The position numbers and the translations under genes are program-made. A stretch of 64,000 bases of DNA, taken from positions 558,001-622,000 of the forward strand of contig JAJDDK010000006.1 in NCBI GenBank assembly GCA_029260345.1, in the 5' to 3' direction. Under the pieces are notes generated by a model. That model saw only the letters and a list, made by a program, of their open reading frames with translations. It was not told where the DNA came from and did no database searches. This DNA comes from Phycisphaerales bacterium (GTDB lineage Bacteria > Planctomycetota > Phycisphaerae > Phycisphaerales > UBA1924). Shown piece by piece: positions 16,534 to 30,954 of this stretch (within the stretch, counting starts at the first letter, position 1; the number at the start of each line of letters is the position of its first letter).

Positions 16534-18510
16534 ATGGCCGCAGGCAGCGGATCAGAGAAACGCGTGATTGTGATCGGCGGCGGTCTGGCCGGACTTGCGG
16601 CGTCGGCGCGCCTCGCAGAGCAAGGCATTCAAGTTGATTTGTTTTCGATCGCGCCGGTGAAGCGGTCGCACTCCGTGTGCGCGCAAGGCGGCATCAATGC
16701 ATGCAACGAAGTCGCTCGTCAGCAGGGTTTCTCTGAGTGGGCGCACATGGACGAGACGCTGTACGGCGGGGATTTTCTTGCCGATCAGCCGCCCGTCTAT
16801 GAGATGACGCACTGGGCGCCGAAGATCATTGATCTCCTCGATCGCATGGGCGTTCCGTTTAATCGCACGTTCGAGGGGTATCGCGACTTGCGGCTCTTCG
16901 GCGGTTCGCTCTTCAAGCGCACACACTTTGCGGGCGCCACGACCGGGCAGCAATTGCTTTATGCGCTGGATGAACAGGTCCGCCGCGCTGAGCAAGACGG
17001 CATGGTCACCAAGTACGAATTCTGGGAGTTCCTCTGGCCGGTGACGGAGGAGGTTGATGGCGAGCGCCGTTGCGTCGGCATGGTCGCCCAGGATCTGCGC
17101 ACCATGCAGGTTCGCGCTTTCCGCGCTGGCGCAGTCGTCATCGCCACTGGTGGCTGCGGGCTGGTCTTCGGCAAATCGACGAATTCAGTCTCGTGCACCG
17201 GCGCTGCGGCGGCGCGCTGCTATCAAGCGGGCGCTTGGTACGCCAACGGCGAGATGATTCAGGTGCATCCGACGGCCATTCCCGGCGCGGACAAATGCCG
17301 ATTGATGAGTGAATCGGCGCGTGGCGAGGGCGGTCGCGTGTGGGTGCCGCGCACGAAGGGTGACAAGCGAGACCCGCGCGATATTCCAGTCCCGGAGCGG
17401 TGGTACTTCCTTGAAGAGAAGTATCCGAAGTACGGGAATCTGGTGCCGCGCGATATTGCAAGCCGCGAGATCTTTGATGTCTGTGTGAACCAGGGCATGG
17501 GGATTGGCGCCGAGAACATGGTGTACCTCGATCTCACGCACAAGTCGCGCGAGGAATTGGACCGCAAGCTGCGCGGCATTCTCGAGATCTACGAGAAATT
17601 CGCCGGTGAAGACCCGCGCGATGTGCCCATGAAAATCTTCCCCGCCATGCATTACACCATGGGCGGGCTGTGGACCACGTTTACACCGGAAGAGCGCACC
17701 GCAGACTCGGTGATGGATCGCGACTCCAATCGCGAGCGCGTCATCGGCATGCAGATTGACGCCAAGAACACCATGAGCACGAATATCCCCGGGCTCTATG
17801 CGCTCGGTGAGGTGAACTTTGCGTATCACGGCGCGACGCGGCTCGGCGCCAACGCGCTCTTGTCGTGCATCTTTGATGGTTTGTTCGCCGGCGTCGGCAT
17901 TGCGAATTACGTGCGTGATGACGCCCCGGACGAAGAAGCGGTGTCATCGGCGCCGTTTGATGCGGCGGTCAAACAGGAAGAAGCCAAAGTGGAATCGCTG
18001 CGCAGTCGCGCTCAGCAAGGGCTTACTGATCCTGCGGTCAATCCATACGTGATTGCGCAGGAGCTTGGCAAGGAAATGACGGACGCTTCGACCGTCGTCA
18101 AGACGGGCGAGCGGCTGGAGAAGGCGCTGAACAAGATTCAGGAGCTTGGCGAGCGATGCTCACGGGCGACGCTTGCGGACGCGTCGCTGTGGACGAATCA
18201 GAACATGGCGTTCACGCGGTCACTGTCGGACATGGTCAAACTCGCGGAAGTCATTCTCGCCGGCGGCATCGAGCGCCGAGAGAGCCGCGGTTCGCACTTC
18301 CGGCTGGATTACCCGGATCGGGATGACGATCAATTCCTGAAGACCACCGTCGCGGAATACGACGCGGCGACTGGGCGTCCGAAGATCAGCTTCCGTGAAG
18401 TGATCACGCCGCTCGTGAAGCCTCGTGCACGTACCTATGGCAAGGTCGAGAAGAGCAGCGATCCGGCGCCGGAGCCACGCGAAACAGTTGCGGCCGAGGC
18501 AACGAGCTAA
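16534..18510 (+). CDS. sdhA: Succinate dehydrogenase flavoprotein subunit
   Basis: 658 residues. Oxidises succinate to fumarate in the TCA cycle, on the cytoplasmic face. N-terminal FAD fold VIGGGLAGLAAS; RSHSVCAQGGINA near the covalent flavin site; substrate-site segments HPTAIPGADKCRLMSE and ARGEGG; MHYTMGGLW; and the flavin-closing ALGEVNFAYHGATRLGANAL. ATG 16534 follows TGAGGAG at 16522-16528; the GTG 16528 alternative would bury this site. The C-terminus past PKISFRE is about 40 residues longer than needed and Ala/Glu-rich. Confidence 0.95.
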   Translation: MAAGSGSEKRVIVIGGGLAGLAASARLAEQGIQVDLFSIAPVKRSHSVCAQGGINACNEVARQQGFSEWAHMDETLYGGDFLADQPPVYEMTHWAPKIIDLLDRMGVPFNRTFEGYRDLRLFGGSLFKRTHFAGATTGQQLLYALDEQVRRAEQDGMVTKYEFWEFLWPVTEEVDGERRCVGMVAQDLRTMQVRAFRAGAVVIATGGCGLVFGKSTNSVSCTGAAAARCYQAGAWYANGEMIQVHPTAIPGADKCRLMSESARGEGGRVWVPRTKGDKRDPRDIPVPERWYFLEEKYPKYGNLVPRDIASREIFDVCVNQGMGIGAENMVYLDLTHKSREELDRKLRGILEIYEKFAGEDPRDVPMKIFPAMHYTMGGLWTTFTPEERTADSVMDRDSNRERVIGMQIDAKNTMSTNIPGLYALGEVNFAYHGATRLGANALLSCIFDGLFAGVGIANYVRDDAPDEEAVSSAPFDAAVKQEEAKVESLRSRAQQGLTDPAVNPYVIAQELGKEMTDASTVVKTGERLEKALNKIQELGERCSRATLADASLWTNQNMAFTRSLSDMVKLAEVILAGGIERRESRGSHFRLDYPDRDDDQFLKTTVAEYDAATGRPKISFREVITPLVKPRARTYGKVEKSSDPAPEPRETVAAEATS

Positions 18511-18549
18511 GACGCCATTCAACACGATCATCATTGAACGGATTCATTC

Positions 18550-19389
18550 ATGACCTCCCCCACTCCCGTATCTCAGGATTCCGCGAAGCACGAACTCGGC
18601 GCTGAGCGATCGGTGTATTTCCGAATCAAGCGGTGCGATGGCCCGGGCAAAGCGACGCGATGGGAGCGGTTCAAGGTCAAAGTGACGCGCGGCGAAGGCG
18701 CCAATGTGCTGGCGTGCCTGGAGCGCATAGCCGCGAATCCGGTCACGGCGGACGGCGCCAAGACGACGCCGGTCGTGTGGGACGCGGGCTGCCTCGAAGA
18801 AGTGTGCGGCGCTTGCACGATGAACGTCAACGGGAAAGTGCGTCAGGCGTGTTCCTGCCTGATCGACACGTGCGCGCCGAATGACGGCGATGAGGTCGTG
18901 CTTGAGCCCATGCAGAAGTTTCCGATCGTTCGCGATCTCTGGGTCGATCGGTCGCGCATGTTTGAGACGCTGAAGCGCGTCAAGGCGTGGACGCCGATTG
19001 ATGGTCTGTACGCCACCGGCCCCGGGCCGAAAGAAACGCCCGAGCGTCAGCAAGAGCGATATATCTACTCAACCTGCATGACGTGTGGCTGCTGCCTTGA
19101 AGCGTGTCCGCAGTTTCAGCAGGAACCGGATGCGTCGAAATGGGACACTTCGTTTGTCGGCGCCAACGCCATTGGCCAGGTGCAACTCTTCAATGAGCAC
19201 CCGACGGCCAAAGAACTGGCGCCGGAGCGGCTGGACGCGATGACGGCCGCGGGCGGTGTGAGTGAGTGCGGCAACGCGCAGAACTGCGTGAAGGTGTGCC
19301 CGAAGGAAATCCCGCTGACGGATGCAATCGCTGCGGTTGGACGCGCGGCGACGATCCATGGGATCAAGCGGTTCTTCCAGGGGAAGTGA
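18550..19389 (+). CDS. sdhB: Succinate dehydrogenase iron-sulfur subunit
   Basis: 279 residues. N-terminal plant-type ferredoxin domain with the 2Fe-2S ligands in CLEEVCGACTMNVNGK and the following QAC; C-terminal dicluster domain with CMTCGCCLEACP and, later, CGNAQNCVKVCPKEIP for the 4Fe-4S and 3Fe-4S clusters. Passes electrons from SdhA flavin to the SdhC hemes. Last gene of the sdhCAB operon, 39 bases after sdhA. No intrinsic terminator is obvious after it. Confidence 0.95.
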   Translation: MTSPTPVSQDSAKHELGAERSVYFRIKRCDGPGKATRWERFKVKVTRGEGANVLACLERIAANPVTADGAKTTPVVWDAGCLEEVCGACTMNVNGKVRQACSCLIDTCAPNDGDEVVLEPMQKFPIVRDLWVDRSRMFETLKRVKAWTPIDGLYATGPGPKETPERQQERYIYSTCMTCGCCLEACPQFQQEPDASKWDTSFVGANAIGQVQLFNEHPTAKELAPERLDAMTAAGGVSECGNAQNCVKVCPKEIPLTDAIAAVGRAATIHGIKRFFQGK

Positions 19390-19419
19390 CAACCAGTCCA
19401 GCTTTTATTGGATTGGCGT

Positions 19420-19884
19420 TCACGAAAATAATGCAAGCAGCATGATTACCGTCGTGGTCGCGCCAAGACCCGCAAAAACAATTCGTCTTTCCTTTGGTCG
19501 CCACGAACGCCACGGGACGACTCCGCCGGGCGCATCGTATGGCTCGCCACATTCCGGACAGGCTCTGGCTTTTTCGTTCATGACAAACGGGTAGCCGCAG
19601 TGCCGGCACATTTCAGGCGCTGCGATGCAGAGATCTGACATGGCGATTTTTGCAGCAAAGTACGTAGCCATTGCGCATGCGAGCAATGCGAAAAGCCACC
19701 AGTCGAACAGACTGAGAAAATCAATGTACAGCAGCCACGAAATGACGAGCAGCAAAAAGATGCCGGCAGCCCCCCACTCAGCGCACGTTCTCAACACGAA
19801 TCGACGCATTTCGGCGCTCGACGATGCGTGACGCCGGGTCGGGCGCACCAGGGCGCGACAGAATCGATCCAATCTTCGATGCAT
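19420..19884 (-). CDS. Membrane protein with zinc-ribbon motif
   Basis: 154 residues. Basic N-terminus, two closely spaced hydrophobic helices (about residues 38-60 and 63-85), a cytosolic zinc-ribbon CRHCGYPF...ACPECGEPY (four Cys, about residues 93-115), and a third hydrophobic segment at the C-terminus. The Cys motif and hydrophobic pattern argue that it is a real gene although unrecognised. ATG 19884 or the in-frame ATG 26 codons on could be the start. It lies after the rpoC terminator and is convergent with sdhB. Confidence 0.55.
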   Translation of the reverse strand: MHRRLDRFCRALVRPTRRHASSSAEMRRFVLRTCAEWGAAGIFLLLVISWLLYIDFLSLFDWWLFALLACAMATYFAAKIAMSDLCIAAPEMCRHCGYPFVMNEKARACPECGEPYDAPGGVVPWRSWRPKERRIVFAGLGATTTVIMLLALFS

Positions 19885-19901
19885 GATCGAAAAGCCTAAT
19901 G

Positions 19902-19933
19902 AAAAAACGCCCGCCGGAATCCCGACGGGCGTT
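19902..19933 (-). terminator. Intrinsic terminator after rpoC
   Basis: An 8-bp stem (AACGCCCG 19906-19913 with CGGGCGTT 19926-19933), extended by CGG/CCG after one mismatch, and followed on the minus strand by a run of six T. It lies 50 bases after the rpoC stop and should end the rplK-to-rpoC transcription unit. Confidence 0.85.
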
Positions 19934-19982
19934 GGAGTGTTTTCAGATGACTGAGGGAATTCACTTTCCCTCTGGAATCAAC

Positions 19983-24377
<4,395 letters not shown>

Positions 24378-24457
24378 CGGGATGCAGCTCCCAGCTGGTG
24401 GTGATCAACGCGATGAATCGCGGCGAGGTCGTAAGTCTGAACGTCAGAGCTTTGGAA

Positions 24458-25012
24458 TCAGCCCTGGGGAAGGCCGGAAGGCGGAGGCGTAATGCGCCAA
24501 CCTTCGGGCGTCTTGATGGCCTGAATGTCCCACGTCTTGTCGCTCGTGGGCTTTGAAAACTGGAAGGTCGCAAACGCGCCGTCGTCTGACACTTTCTCAT
24601 AAGAGAGAGCGCCGATTTCTCCGGCGAGCGCGGCTTGCGCCATCGCGATTGGGGCGCCGGCCTCAGCCGCGCGATCCCAACCTTCTTTCATCTGGTAGAG
24701 CTTCTCGGTGCCGGGCGCGTCGGGAACGAGCACGGCGATGGCGACATCAAGTTTGCCTTGCTTGACGCCCTCGATATAGGTCTCGAGCGCTTCGTCGGCG
24801 GTGTCATCTTTCACCGTCAGGCCGGCGGGTTGAGCCGCCGGAGGCGGCGCTGATTCCTGTGGCGCCTTCGATGTTGACGACGGCGCGGAGGAGGGCGCCG
24901 CGGTCTCGGTGGCGCTGTCATTCTCAGGCGTTTCACTGCCGCCACACGCGGAGAGCGTCATGGCCGCGGCAAGCGCCGTGGTGAGCTTCAAGATGTGAAT
25001 CGCAGTCTTCAC
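24458..25012 (-). CDS. Lipoprotein of unknown function inserted between rpoB and rpoC
   Basis: 184 residues from GTG 25012, which AGGAG precedes by 9 bases. Signal peptide with lipobox LSAC (Cys23), then a Ser/Ala/Pro/Thr-rich linker to about residue 70, then a roughly 110-residue domain (ADEALETYIEGVKQGKLDVA at its start, TPEGWRITPP near the end). The pattern, helix first and a strand with G-W-R-I near the end, resembles NTF2-like DUF4878 lipoproteins; by eye only. It lies 58 bases after the rpoB stop and 80 before the rpoC start, same strand, so it should be transcribed with them. Confidence 0.75.
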   Translation of the reverse strand: MKTAIHILKLTTALAAAMTLSACGGSETPENDSATETAAPSSAPSSTSKAPQESAPPPAAQPAGLTVKDDTADEALETYIEGVKQGKLDVAIAVLVPDAPGTEKLYQMKEGWDRAAEAGAPIAMAQAALAGEIGALSYEKVSDDGAFATFQFSKPTSDKTWDIQAIKTPEGWRITPPPSGLPQG

Positions 25013-25070
25013 GGAGCGTTTCTCCTGGCAAGTTGGCGCCTTCGTCGCGCCGGACACTGACGAACTGACC

Positions 25071-28000
25071 TCAAAGAAGTGAGCCGCCTTCGAGACGCTT
25101 CTTCTCAAGCGAAATGTTCATGCCGAGGCCCTTGAGTTCATTGCAGAGCACGTCGAAAGCGACGGGCATGCCGGCCTCAAGCGTGTTGGCGCCCTTGACC
25201 ATGGACTCGTAGATTTTGGTGCGACCCTCCACGTCGTCGCTCTTGACGGTGAGGAGTTCTTGCAGGATGTACGCCGCGCCGTATGCCTCAAGACCCCACA
25301 CTTCCATCTCACCGAAGCGCTGACCACCGGTGCGGCTCTTGCCGCCAAGTGGCTGCTGCGTGATGAGTGAGTATGGCCCCGTGGCGCGGGCGTGGATCTT
25401 GTCATCCACCAAGTGGTGAAGCTTGAGCAGGTACATGTAGCCCACGGTGGTGCGCTGGTGGAACTTCTCACCGGTGCGACCGTCGTAGAGCTGCACCTTG
25501 CCGCCGCGCGGCATTTCCGCGAGGAGTTCATCCGGCGATGGGTGCGTGCCGTTGTCCTCGCAATCCTTCCATCGGGCGCGCACGTGACTGTTCGCGTCTT
25601 CGATGCAGGCGTGGACTTCGTCTTCCGTCGCACCGTCGAACACGGGTGTGACGGCCTGGAAGCCGAGCACCTGACCGGCCCACCCGAGATGCGTCTCGAG
25701 AATCTGACCGACGTTCATGCGGCTGGGCACGCCGAGCGGATTCAGCAGCACGTCAACCGGCGTGCCGTCTTCCATGAACGGCATGTCCTCTTCCGGCACG
25801 ATTCGGGCGATGACGCCCTTGTTGCCGTGACGACCGGCGAGCTTGTCACCGACCGAGAGGCGGCGTTTGGTCGCGAGATAAATCTTGACCATCTCGAGGA
25901 CGCCGGAGGGCAGTTCGTCGCCGCGCTTCATGTGCGACAACTTGCGCTGCTTCTCAGTTTCGACAGCCTGAATGCGCGGCCAGAACTGGTTGTACAGGCG
26001 CTCGCCTTCGTCCTTCGCTTCCTTCGAGCCCTTGATCCACTTCAAGTCGAAGTTCTGGATCTGCTCGATGATGACTTCCGGAATGTCCGAGGCGCCGACC
26101 TTCTGACGCGTGGACGGGTCGACCATTTCGGAGCCGACGACGTCGTTGATGCGCGCCACCATCTGGCGGAACGTTTCGATCGCCTTGGCGTCCATCTCCG
26201 CGGAGTACGCGTCCATCTCGGACTGGAGGCGCTTCTTCTGCTCTTCCGTGAAGTGAGCGCGGCGGGCGAAGCGGCGGGCGCCGATGACGATGCCTTCGGA
26301 GCCGGCGGGGACTTCAAGCGAATCGTTCTTCACGTCTTCGCCGGCGCGGCCGAAGATGGCGTGAAGCAGTTTCTCTTCCGGCGTGAGTTCAGACTTGGAC
26401 TTCGGCGAGACCTTGCCGACGAGGATGTCGCCAGGGCCAACGCGGGCGCCGAGACGAATCACGCCGTGCTCATCGAGATTGCCAAGCGCCTTTTCGGAGA
26501 CGTTGGGGATGTCACGTGTGAACTCTTCGCGACCGAGCTTCGTCTCGCGAATTTCAACATCGAATTCGTCGATGTGAATGCTCGTCATTTCGTCGCGCTT
26601 CACGAGGCGCTCGGAGATGACGATCGCGTCTTCGAAGTTGTAGCCGTCGAAGGTCATGAACGCGACGAGCGCGTTCTTGCCGAGAGCGAGTTCGCCCTGC
26701 TTCGTAGAAGCGCCGTCCGCAATGATCTGACCCTTCTCAACCTTGTCGCCGATTTCGACAATCGGGCGCTGGTTGAGGCAGGTGCGCTCGTTGAGCTTGG
26801 CGAACTTGCGAAGCTCGTACTCGTCCGTGTCGTCGATGATGATGCGGGTCGCATCGACAAAGGAGACGACGCCGGAGCGGCGAGCGCGGACGATCATGCC
26901 GGAGTTGCCGCCGACGACCTTTTCCATGCCGGTCGCCACCAGTGGCGGCTCGATCTTGACGAGCGGCACGGCCTGGCGCTGCATGTTCGAACCCATGAGG
27001 GCGCGGTTGGCGTCGTCATGCTCGAGGAACGGAATCAACGAGGCGGAGACGCCGACGATCTGCTTGGGGGCGATGTCGACGTACTGCACCTGCGATGAAT
27101 CGACCTGGGCCAATTCACCGTCGACGCGAGCGAGCACCGACCCCTTCATGAGGCGGCCCTTCTCGTCGAGCGAATCGCACGGCGTCAGGATCGCTTTCAT
27201 TTCTTCGTCAGCGCGAAGATGAACGACTTCGTCAACAAGGTCGCCGCCCTTGACGACGCGGTACGGCGTCAGCAGGAAGCCGTACTCGTCGATCGACGAA
27301 TAGATGCCGAGCGAGCAGATGAGACCGATGTTCGTGCCTTCCGGCGTTTCGATCGGGCAAATGCGGCCGTAGTGCGAAATGTGAACGTCACGCACTTCGA
27401 AGCCGGCGCGCTTGCGGTTGAGACCGCCGGGACCGAGCGCGGACAAACGGCGCTCGTGCACGAGGCTCGAAAGCGGATTCGTCTGGTCAACGACCTGCGA
27501 CAACTCGGAGCGACCGAAGAAGAAATCGATCGCCGACGAGATCGCCTTGGAGTTCACCAGATCAGCGATCTTTGTGAGCTCGTCCGGGTCCTTGACGCTC
27601 ATGCGCTCCTGCACGGTGCGACGGAGCTTAAGGAAGCCCTTGCGCATCTCTTCGACGGCGAGCTCATCGAGCGTGCGCAAGCGGCGGTTGCCCAGATGGT
27701 CGATGTCGTCGAGCTGCGCGATCGGGCGACCCGTGTTCGGGTCCGGTCGCTTGCTGCGCAGATCAAGCATGTACTGCACGACGCGGAGGAAATCCTCAGC
27801 GCGGATGAACATGTGATCTTCCGGCACGTTCAGATCGAACTTGCGATTGATGCGGAAGCGGCCGACCTTGCCGAGGCGGTAGCGCGCATCGTCGTAGAAC
27901 TTCTCCTGGAAGAGCTGCTTTGCCTTGTCCACCTGTGGCGGATTGCCGGGGCGCAAGCGCGTGTAGATCTTCAGGAGCGCGGCTTCGTATTCGTTCTTCG

Positions 28001-28883
28001 CGATCTCGTCAAACTGCTCGAGCTTCTCTTCTGCGACGGAATTGAGAATGAGCGGGTCGGACGGATTCTGAATGACGCGAATCTTCTTCAGCGAAGAATT
28101 CTGAATCGCTTCGAACGCTTCGCCGATCTGACGACCGACGTGGACCAGCTCTTCGCCGGTTTCCGTATCGATGATGGACTGCGCGGCCCAATGCTCGGGC
28201 GCGAGCTTCTCCACGGAGATTTCGTTGATCTCGTAGAAAAGGCTGAGGATCGCTTCGGTGGAAGCGATTGACTCGTCCAGGCATCGCAGGAACGTGGTCG
28301 CGGCGAGCTTGGTGGACTGGTCAATGCGCATGACCAGCACGTCTTTCTTGGTGACTTCAAGCTCGATCCATGAGCCGCGCTCTGGGATGATGCGCGCGGA
28401 ATGGAGCGGCCGGTCCGCCTCAGCGGAGATGATTGAGAAATCAACGCCCGGTGAACGGTGCAGCTGATTGACAATCACGCGCTCGGCGCCATTGACAACG
28501 AACTCACCACCGCCGAGAAGAATCGGGATCTCGCCGAGGTAGATGTCCTCGTCCACGAGATCGGGATGATCTTTCCGGTCAAGCCGGACGCGCACGCGGA
28601 ACGGGCGTCCGTAGGTGAGACGGAGTTCGCGGCACTCATCAGGCGTGTAGCGCGGCTCTTCGAGCGAATACTGGATGTATTCGAGCGACATGGTCCCGTC
28701 GTATGAAACGATCGGGAACATCTCGCGCATCAGCGATTCCAGCCCGGTGTTGACATCGCGCTGGTCAGGCTTGAGATCCAGTTGTAGGAATCGCTCGTAA
28801 GCGTTGCTTTGAACGGTGGTGAGGTCAGGGACGGGGATCGCGTCGCCGCGTTTGGAGAAATCGCGCACTTTGGTCGCAGCCAT
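25071..28883 (-). CDS. rpoB: DNA-directed RNA polymerase subunit beta
   Basis: 1270 residues. Recognisable along the length: protrusion/lobe segments after EDIYLGEIP, the rifampicin pocket with [27 protein letters not shown]-type sequence, [16 protein letters not shown], the [12 protein letters not shown] fork, the [12 protein letters not shown] active-site strand, [14 protein letters not shown], and the C-terminal [25 protein letters not shown] clamp. Rif-cluster residues look standard (Gln, Asp, His, Arg, Ser in place; the position after QTN is PLSS). ATG 28883 follows GAGGAG by 5 bases; the upstream open frame has no homology. Confidence 0.97.
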   Translation of the reverse strand: MAATKVRDFSKRGDAIPVPDLTTVQSNAYERFLQLDLKPDQRDVNTGLESLMREMFPIVSYDGTMSLEYIQYSLEEPRYTPDECRELRLTYGRPFRVRVRLDRKDHPDLVDEDIYLGEIPILLGGGEFVVNGAERVIVNQLHRSPGVDFSIISAEADRPLHSARIIPERGSWIELEVTKKDVLVMRIDQSTKLAATTFLRCLDESIASTEAILSLFYEINEISVEKLAPEHWAAQSIIDTETGEELVHVGRQIGEAFEAIQNSSLKKIRVIQNPSDPLILNSVAEEKLEQFDEIAKNEYEAALLKIYTRLRPGNPPQVDKAKQLFQEKFYDDARYRLGKVGRFRINRKFDLNVPEDHMFIRAEDFLRVVQYMLDLRSKRPDPNTGRPIAQLDDIDHLGNRRLRTLDELAVEEMRKGFLKLRRTVQERMSVKDPDELTKIADLVNSKAISSAIDFFFGRSELSQVVDQTNPLSSLVHERRLSALGPGGLNRKRAGFEVRDVHISHYGRICPIETPEGTNIGLICSLGIYSSIDEYGFLLTPYRVVKGGDLVDEVVHLRADEEMKAILTPCDSLDEKGRLMKGSVLARVDGELAQVDSSQVQYVDIAPKQIVGVSASLIPFLEHDDANRALMGSNMQRQAVPLVKIEPPLVATGMEKVVGGNSGMIVRARRSGVVSFVDATRIIIDDTDEYELRKFAKLNERTCLNQRPIVEIGDKVEKGQIIADGASTKQGELALGKNALVAFMTFDGYNFEDAIVISERLVKRDEMTSIHIDEFDVEIRETKLGREEFTRDIPNVSEKALGNLDEHGVIRLGARVGPGDILVGKVSPKSKSELTPEEKLLHAIFGRAGEDVKNDSLEVPAGSEGIVIGARRFARRAHFTEEQKKRLQSEMDAYSAEMDAKAIETFRQMVARINDVVGSEMVDPSTRQKVGASDIPEVIIEQIQNFDLKWIKGSKEAKDEGERLYNQFWPRIQAVETEKQRKLSHMKRGDELPSGVLEMVKIYLATKRRLSVGDKLAGRHGNKGVIARIVPEEDMPFMEDGTPVDVLLNPLGVPSRMNVGQILETHLGWAGQVLGFQAVTPVFDGATEDEVHACIEDANSHVRARWKDCEDNGTHPSPDELLAEMPRGGKVQLYDGRTGEKFHQRTTVGYMYLLKLHHLVDDKIHARATGPYSLITQQPLGGKSRTGGQRFGEMEVWGLEAYGAAYILQELLTVKSDDVEGRTKIYESMVKGANTLEAGMPVAFDVLCNELKGLGMNISLEKKRLEGGSLL

Positions 28884-29102
28884 CGATCTCCTCGCGATGG
28901 AAGTCGCAGCCTCGCTGGCGCGAAGCCGCTGGTTCGGATGAGGCACGAAAATGAAAGTGGTCGCCGCTGGGTGGATCTGAACGAGTCGAGCCCATCAGGT
29001 TAGGCCGTTGGCGCCAATCTTGCAAGTACGGGCACGCCCAAAAACACCCCGGCCGGTTGAGTGGCCGGGGTGAAGGGCCTGTTTTTTCGAGGTGCAGGGT
29101 GG
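28884..29102 (-). other. rplL-rpoB intergenic region
   Basis: 219 bases separating rplL from rpoB. It contains a strong hairpin with T-tract (listed separately) and the rpoB ribosome-binding site. In E. coli this interval holds the attenuator and RNase III site that set the ribosomal protein to polymerase ratio; a like role here is inference. Confidence 0.5.
29040..29072 (-). terminator. Hairpin with T-tract between rplL and rpoB (partial terminator/attenuator)
   Basis: A perfect 10-bp GC-rich stem (CACCCCGGCC 29045-29054, GGCCGGGGTG 29063-29072) with an 8-base loop, followed on the minus strand by five T (29040-29044). It lies 30 bases after the rplL stop, inside what is usually one transcription unit. 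The plus-strand side also has a T6 run, 29082-29087, so it could work both ways. Confidence 0.75.
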
Positions 29103-29513
29103 TTACTTGATCTCGATGGTGGCGCCGGCTTCCTCGAGCTTGGTCTTGAGCTCTTCGGCTTCTTCCTTCGAAACGCCTTCTTTGACGGCCTTGGGAGCGT
29201 TGTCCACGAGGTCCTTGGCTTCCTTGAGGCCGAGCGAAGTGATCTCGCGAACGACCTTGATGACGCCAATCTTCTTGTCGCCGGCGCCTGCGAGGACGAC
29301 GTCGAACGTCGTCTTCTCTTCTTCGCCGCCGCCACCGTCGCCGCCCGCAGCCGGGCCGGCCATCATGACAGCGCCACCGGCGGCCGCCTCGATGTTGTAG
29401 GTGTCCTTCATGTAATCACCGAGATCAACGGCTTCCTTGAGGGTGAGACCCGCGAGGTCATCACCGAGCTTGCTGATCTTGGCGTCGAATTCTTTCACTG
29501 CTGTGTCGGACAT
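29103..29513 (-). CDS. rplL: 50S ribosomal protein bL12 (L7/L12)
   Basis: 136 residues. N-terminal helical dimerisation part ([15 protein letters not shown]), Ala/Gly-rich flexible hinge (about residues 42-64), and the C-terminal factor-binding domain [39 protein letters not shown], ending EAGATIEIK. Stalk protein that recruits and activates translational GTPases. The Gly-rich hinge [10 protein letters not shown] is longer than in E. coli. Confidence 0.96.
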   Translation of the reverse strand: MSDTAVKEFDAKISKLGDDLAGLTLKEAVDLGDYMKDTYNIEAAAGGAVMMAGPAAGGDGGGGEEEKTTFDVVLAGAGDKKIGVIKVVREITSLGLKEAKDLVDNAPKAVKEGVSKEEAEELKTKLEEAGATIEIK

Positions 29514-29656
29514 TGGATTCTGCCTTTATCGTTGTCTTCCGGGGCGGCCCTGCCGCGATCCGGTTCGGCGACTCGAAGAGGGGCTGGACGTCCAACCTTT
29601 AACCCGTGGGCCAGTTCGAGCCGGGTGCCTGTTGATTTGAATCACACCGCCATTGG

Positions 29657-30202
29657 TCAACCGACCTTGGCGATGGTCTCCCCCTTCTCGAGCTTTTCTT
29701 CGATCGCTTTGATGATGCCTGCAAGGCGCCCGCCCGGGCCCTTGACCTGGCCCATGAGATTGCGTCCAGGGCTGAGGACCAGCGTGACTGCCTGGGCGAT
29801 GGCTTCATCGCGCGTCGGGAATTTGCTCAGGGCCTCGACGCCAGCGGCGCCTTCAAAGAGCTGGCCGTCCAGCACGGCGCCCTTGAGTTCAAGACTCTTG
29901 ACTTGCTTGGCCCACTTCACGAGTTCACGGGCGACGTCGACCACGCTTTCGGAGCCGTACGCCAGCGCGGACGGTCCTTCGAGCAGTGTCTCAAGCCCAG
30001 CGAGTGAACCTTCCGAGAAGGCGCGCTTGGCAAGGTTGTTGCGCACCACGGTGATGCGGATTTCCTTGCCGGCCAGCTCGGTGCGCAGGCGGTTGTTGTC
30101 GTTCGCGGAAATGCCGCGAATGGAAACGAGCAGCGCGTTGTCCACGCCGTCGAGTCGCTCGCGATAATCCTGCATCAGCAGATCTTTGACTGCTTTGCTC
30201 AT
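29657..30202 (-). CDS. rplJ: 50S ribosomal protein uL10
   Basis: 181 residues. Forms the base of the ribosomal stalk, binding 23S rRNA through its N-terminal domain and bL12 dimers through its C-terminal helix. Conserved pieces: LLVSIRGISANDNNRLR, VVRNNLAKRAF, EGPSALAYG, LKGAVLDG, and the C-terminal helix with LAGIIKAIEEKLE. In most bacteria uL10-L12 represses its own mRNA. A gap of 143 bases to rplL is larger than average; no known leader structure was recognised in the short 26-base rplA-rplJ gap. Confidence 0.95.
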   Translation of the reverse strand: MSKAVKDLLMQDYRERLDGVDNALLVSIRGISANDNNRLRTELAGKEIRITVVRNNLAKRAFSEGSLAGLETLLEGPSALAYGSESVVDVARELVKWAKQVKSLELKGAVLDGQLFEGAAGVEALSKFPTRDEAIAQAVTLVLSPGRNLMGQVKGPGGRLAGIIKAIEEKLEKGETIAKVG

Positions 30203-30228
30203 GGCTGTGTCTCTTGTGGCGAGGCGGT

Positions 30229-30951
30229 TTATTCGCTCGTCATCGCGAAGGTGACGGGAACGCCCGGCGTCATGGTGCCTTTGAGGGTGATCCTTTTGAC
30301 AAACTGTCCCTTGACGCTGCTGGGCTTCGACTTCTCAATCGCGCCGATGAAGTGCGTCAGATTTTCGACGAGGTCGTCGTCCTTGAAGCTCATCTTGCCA
30401 ACGACGGCGTGAACGTTGCCGCCCTTGTCATTGCGATATTCAAGCTTGCCTGCGGCGAATTCGCCGACGGCCTTGACTACATCCTGCGTCACCGTGCCCG
30501 CTTTCGGCGAGGGCATCAAACCCTTGGGGCCGAGGACGCGACCGAGCTTACTGATGACGCGCATCATGTCGGGGCTGGCGATGGCGACGTCGAAGTCGAG
30601 GAAACCCTTCTCGAGTTCCGCAACGAGTTCTTCGCCACCGGCTTTGACGGCGCCGGCAGCGAGCGCGTCCTTGATGACATCGGGCGTGCAGAACGCAATG
30701 ACGCGCTTGCTTTTGCCGATGCCCTTGGGCAGCGCGATCGAGCCGCGAATCGCCTGATCAGCGTGCTTCGGATCAATGTTCAAGTGCATGCACACTTCGA
30801 CCGTCTGGTCGAACTTGGGCGCTTTGAACTTCCGAAGCGACTTGACCGCCGCTTCCGGCGACAGACGTTCGGTCGGTGATTTTTCAATGTTCTCACGCAT
30901 GCGTCGGCCATAGCCGCGAAGCGAACGATGTGGTGCAGCAGTCTTCGCCAT
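30229..30951 (-). CDS. rplA: 50S ribosomal protein uL1
   Basis: 240 residues. Typical segments: FDQTVEVCMHLNIDPKHADQ, RGSIALPKGIGKSKRV, MMRVISKLGRVLGPKGLMP, GTVTQDV, EYRNDKGGNVHAVVGK. L1 stalk protein, involved in release of deacylated tRNA from the E site, and often an autoregulator binding its own mRNA. The first 35 residues form a basic extension (RSLRGYGRRMRENI), somewhat longer than the usual start. Starts 3 bases after the rplK stop. Confidence 0.96.
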   Translation of the reverse strand: MAKTAAPHRSLRGYGRRMRENIEKSPTERLSPEAAVKSLRKFKAPKFDQTVEVCMHLNIDPKHADQAIRGSIALPKGIGKSKRVIAFCTPDVIKDALAAGAVKAGGEELVAELEKGFLDFDVAIASPDMMRVISKLGRVLGPKGLMPSPKAGTVTQDVVKAVGEFAAGKLEYRNDKGGNVHAVVGKMSFKDDDLVENLTHFIGAIEKSKPSSVKGQFVKRITLKGTMTPGVPVTFAMTSE

Positions 30952-30954
30952 GGA

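Noticed and set aside
25392-27098. Long plus-strand open frame of 568 codons opposite rpoB
   Set aside because: Shadow of rpoB; no independent ribosome-binding site or domain.
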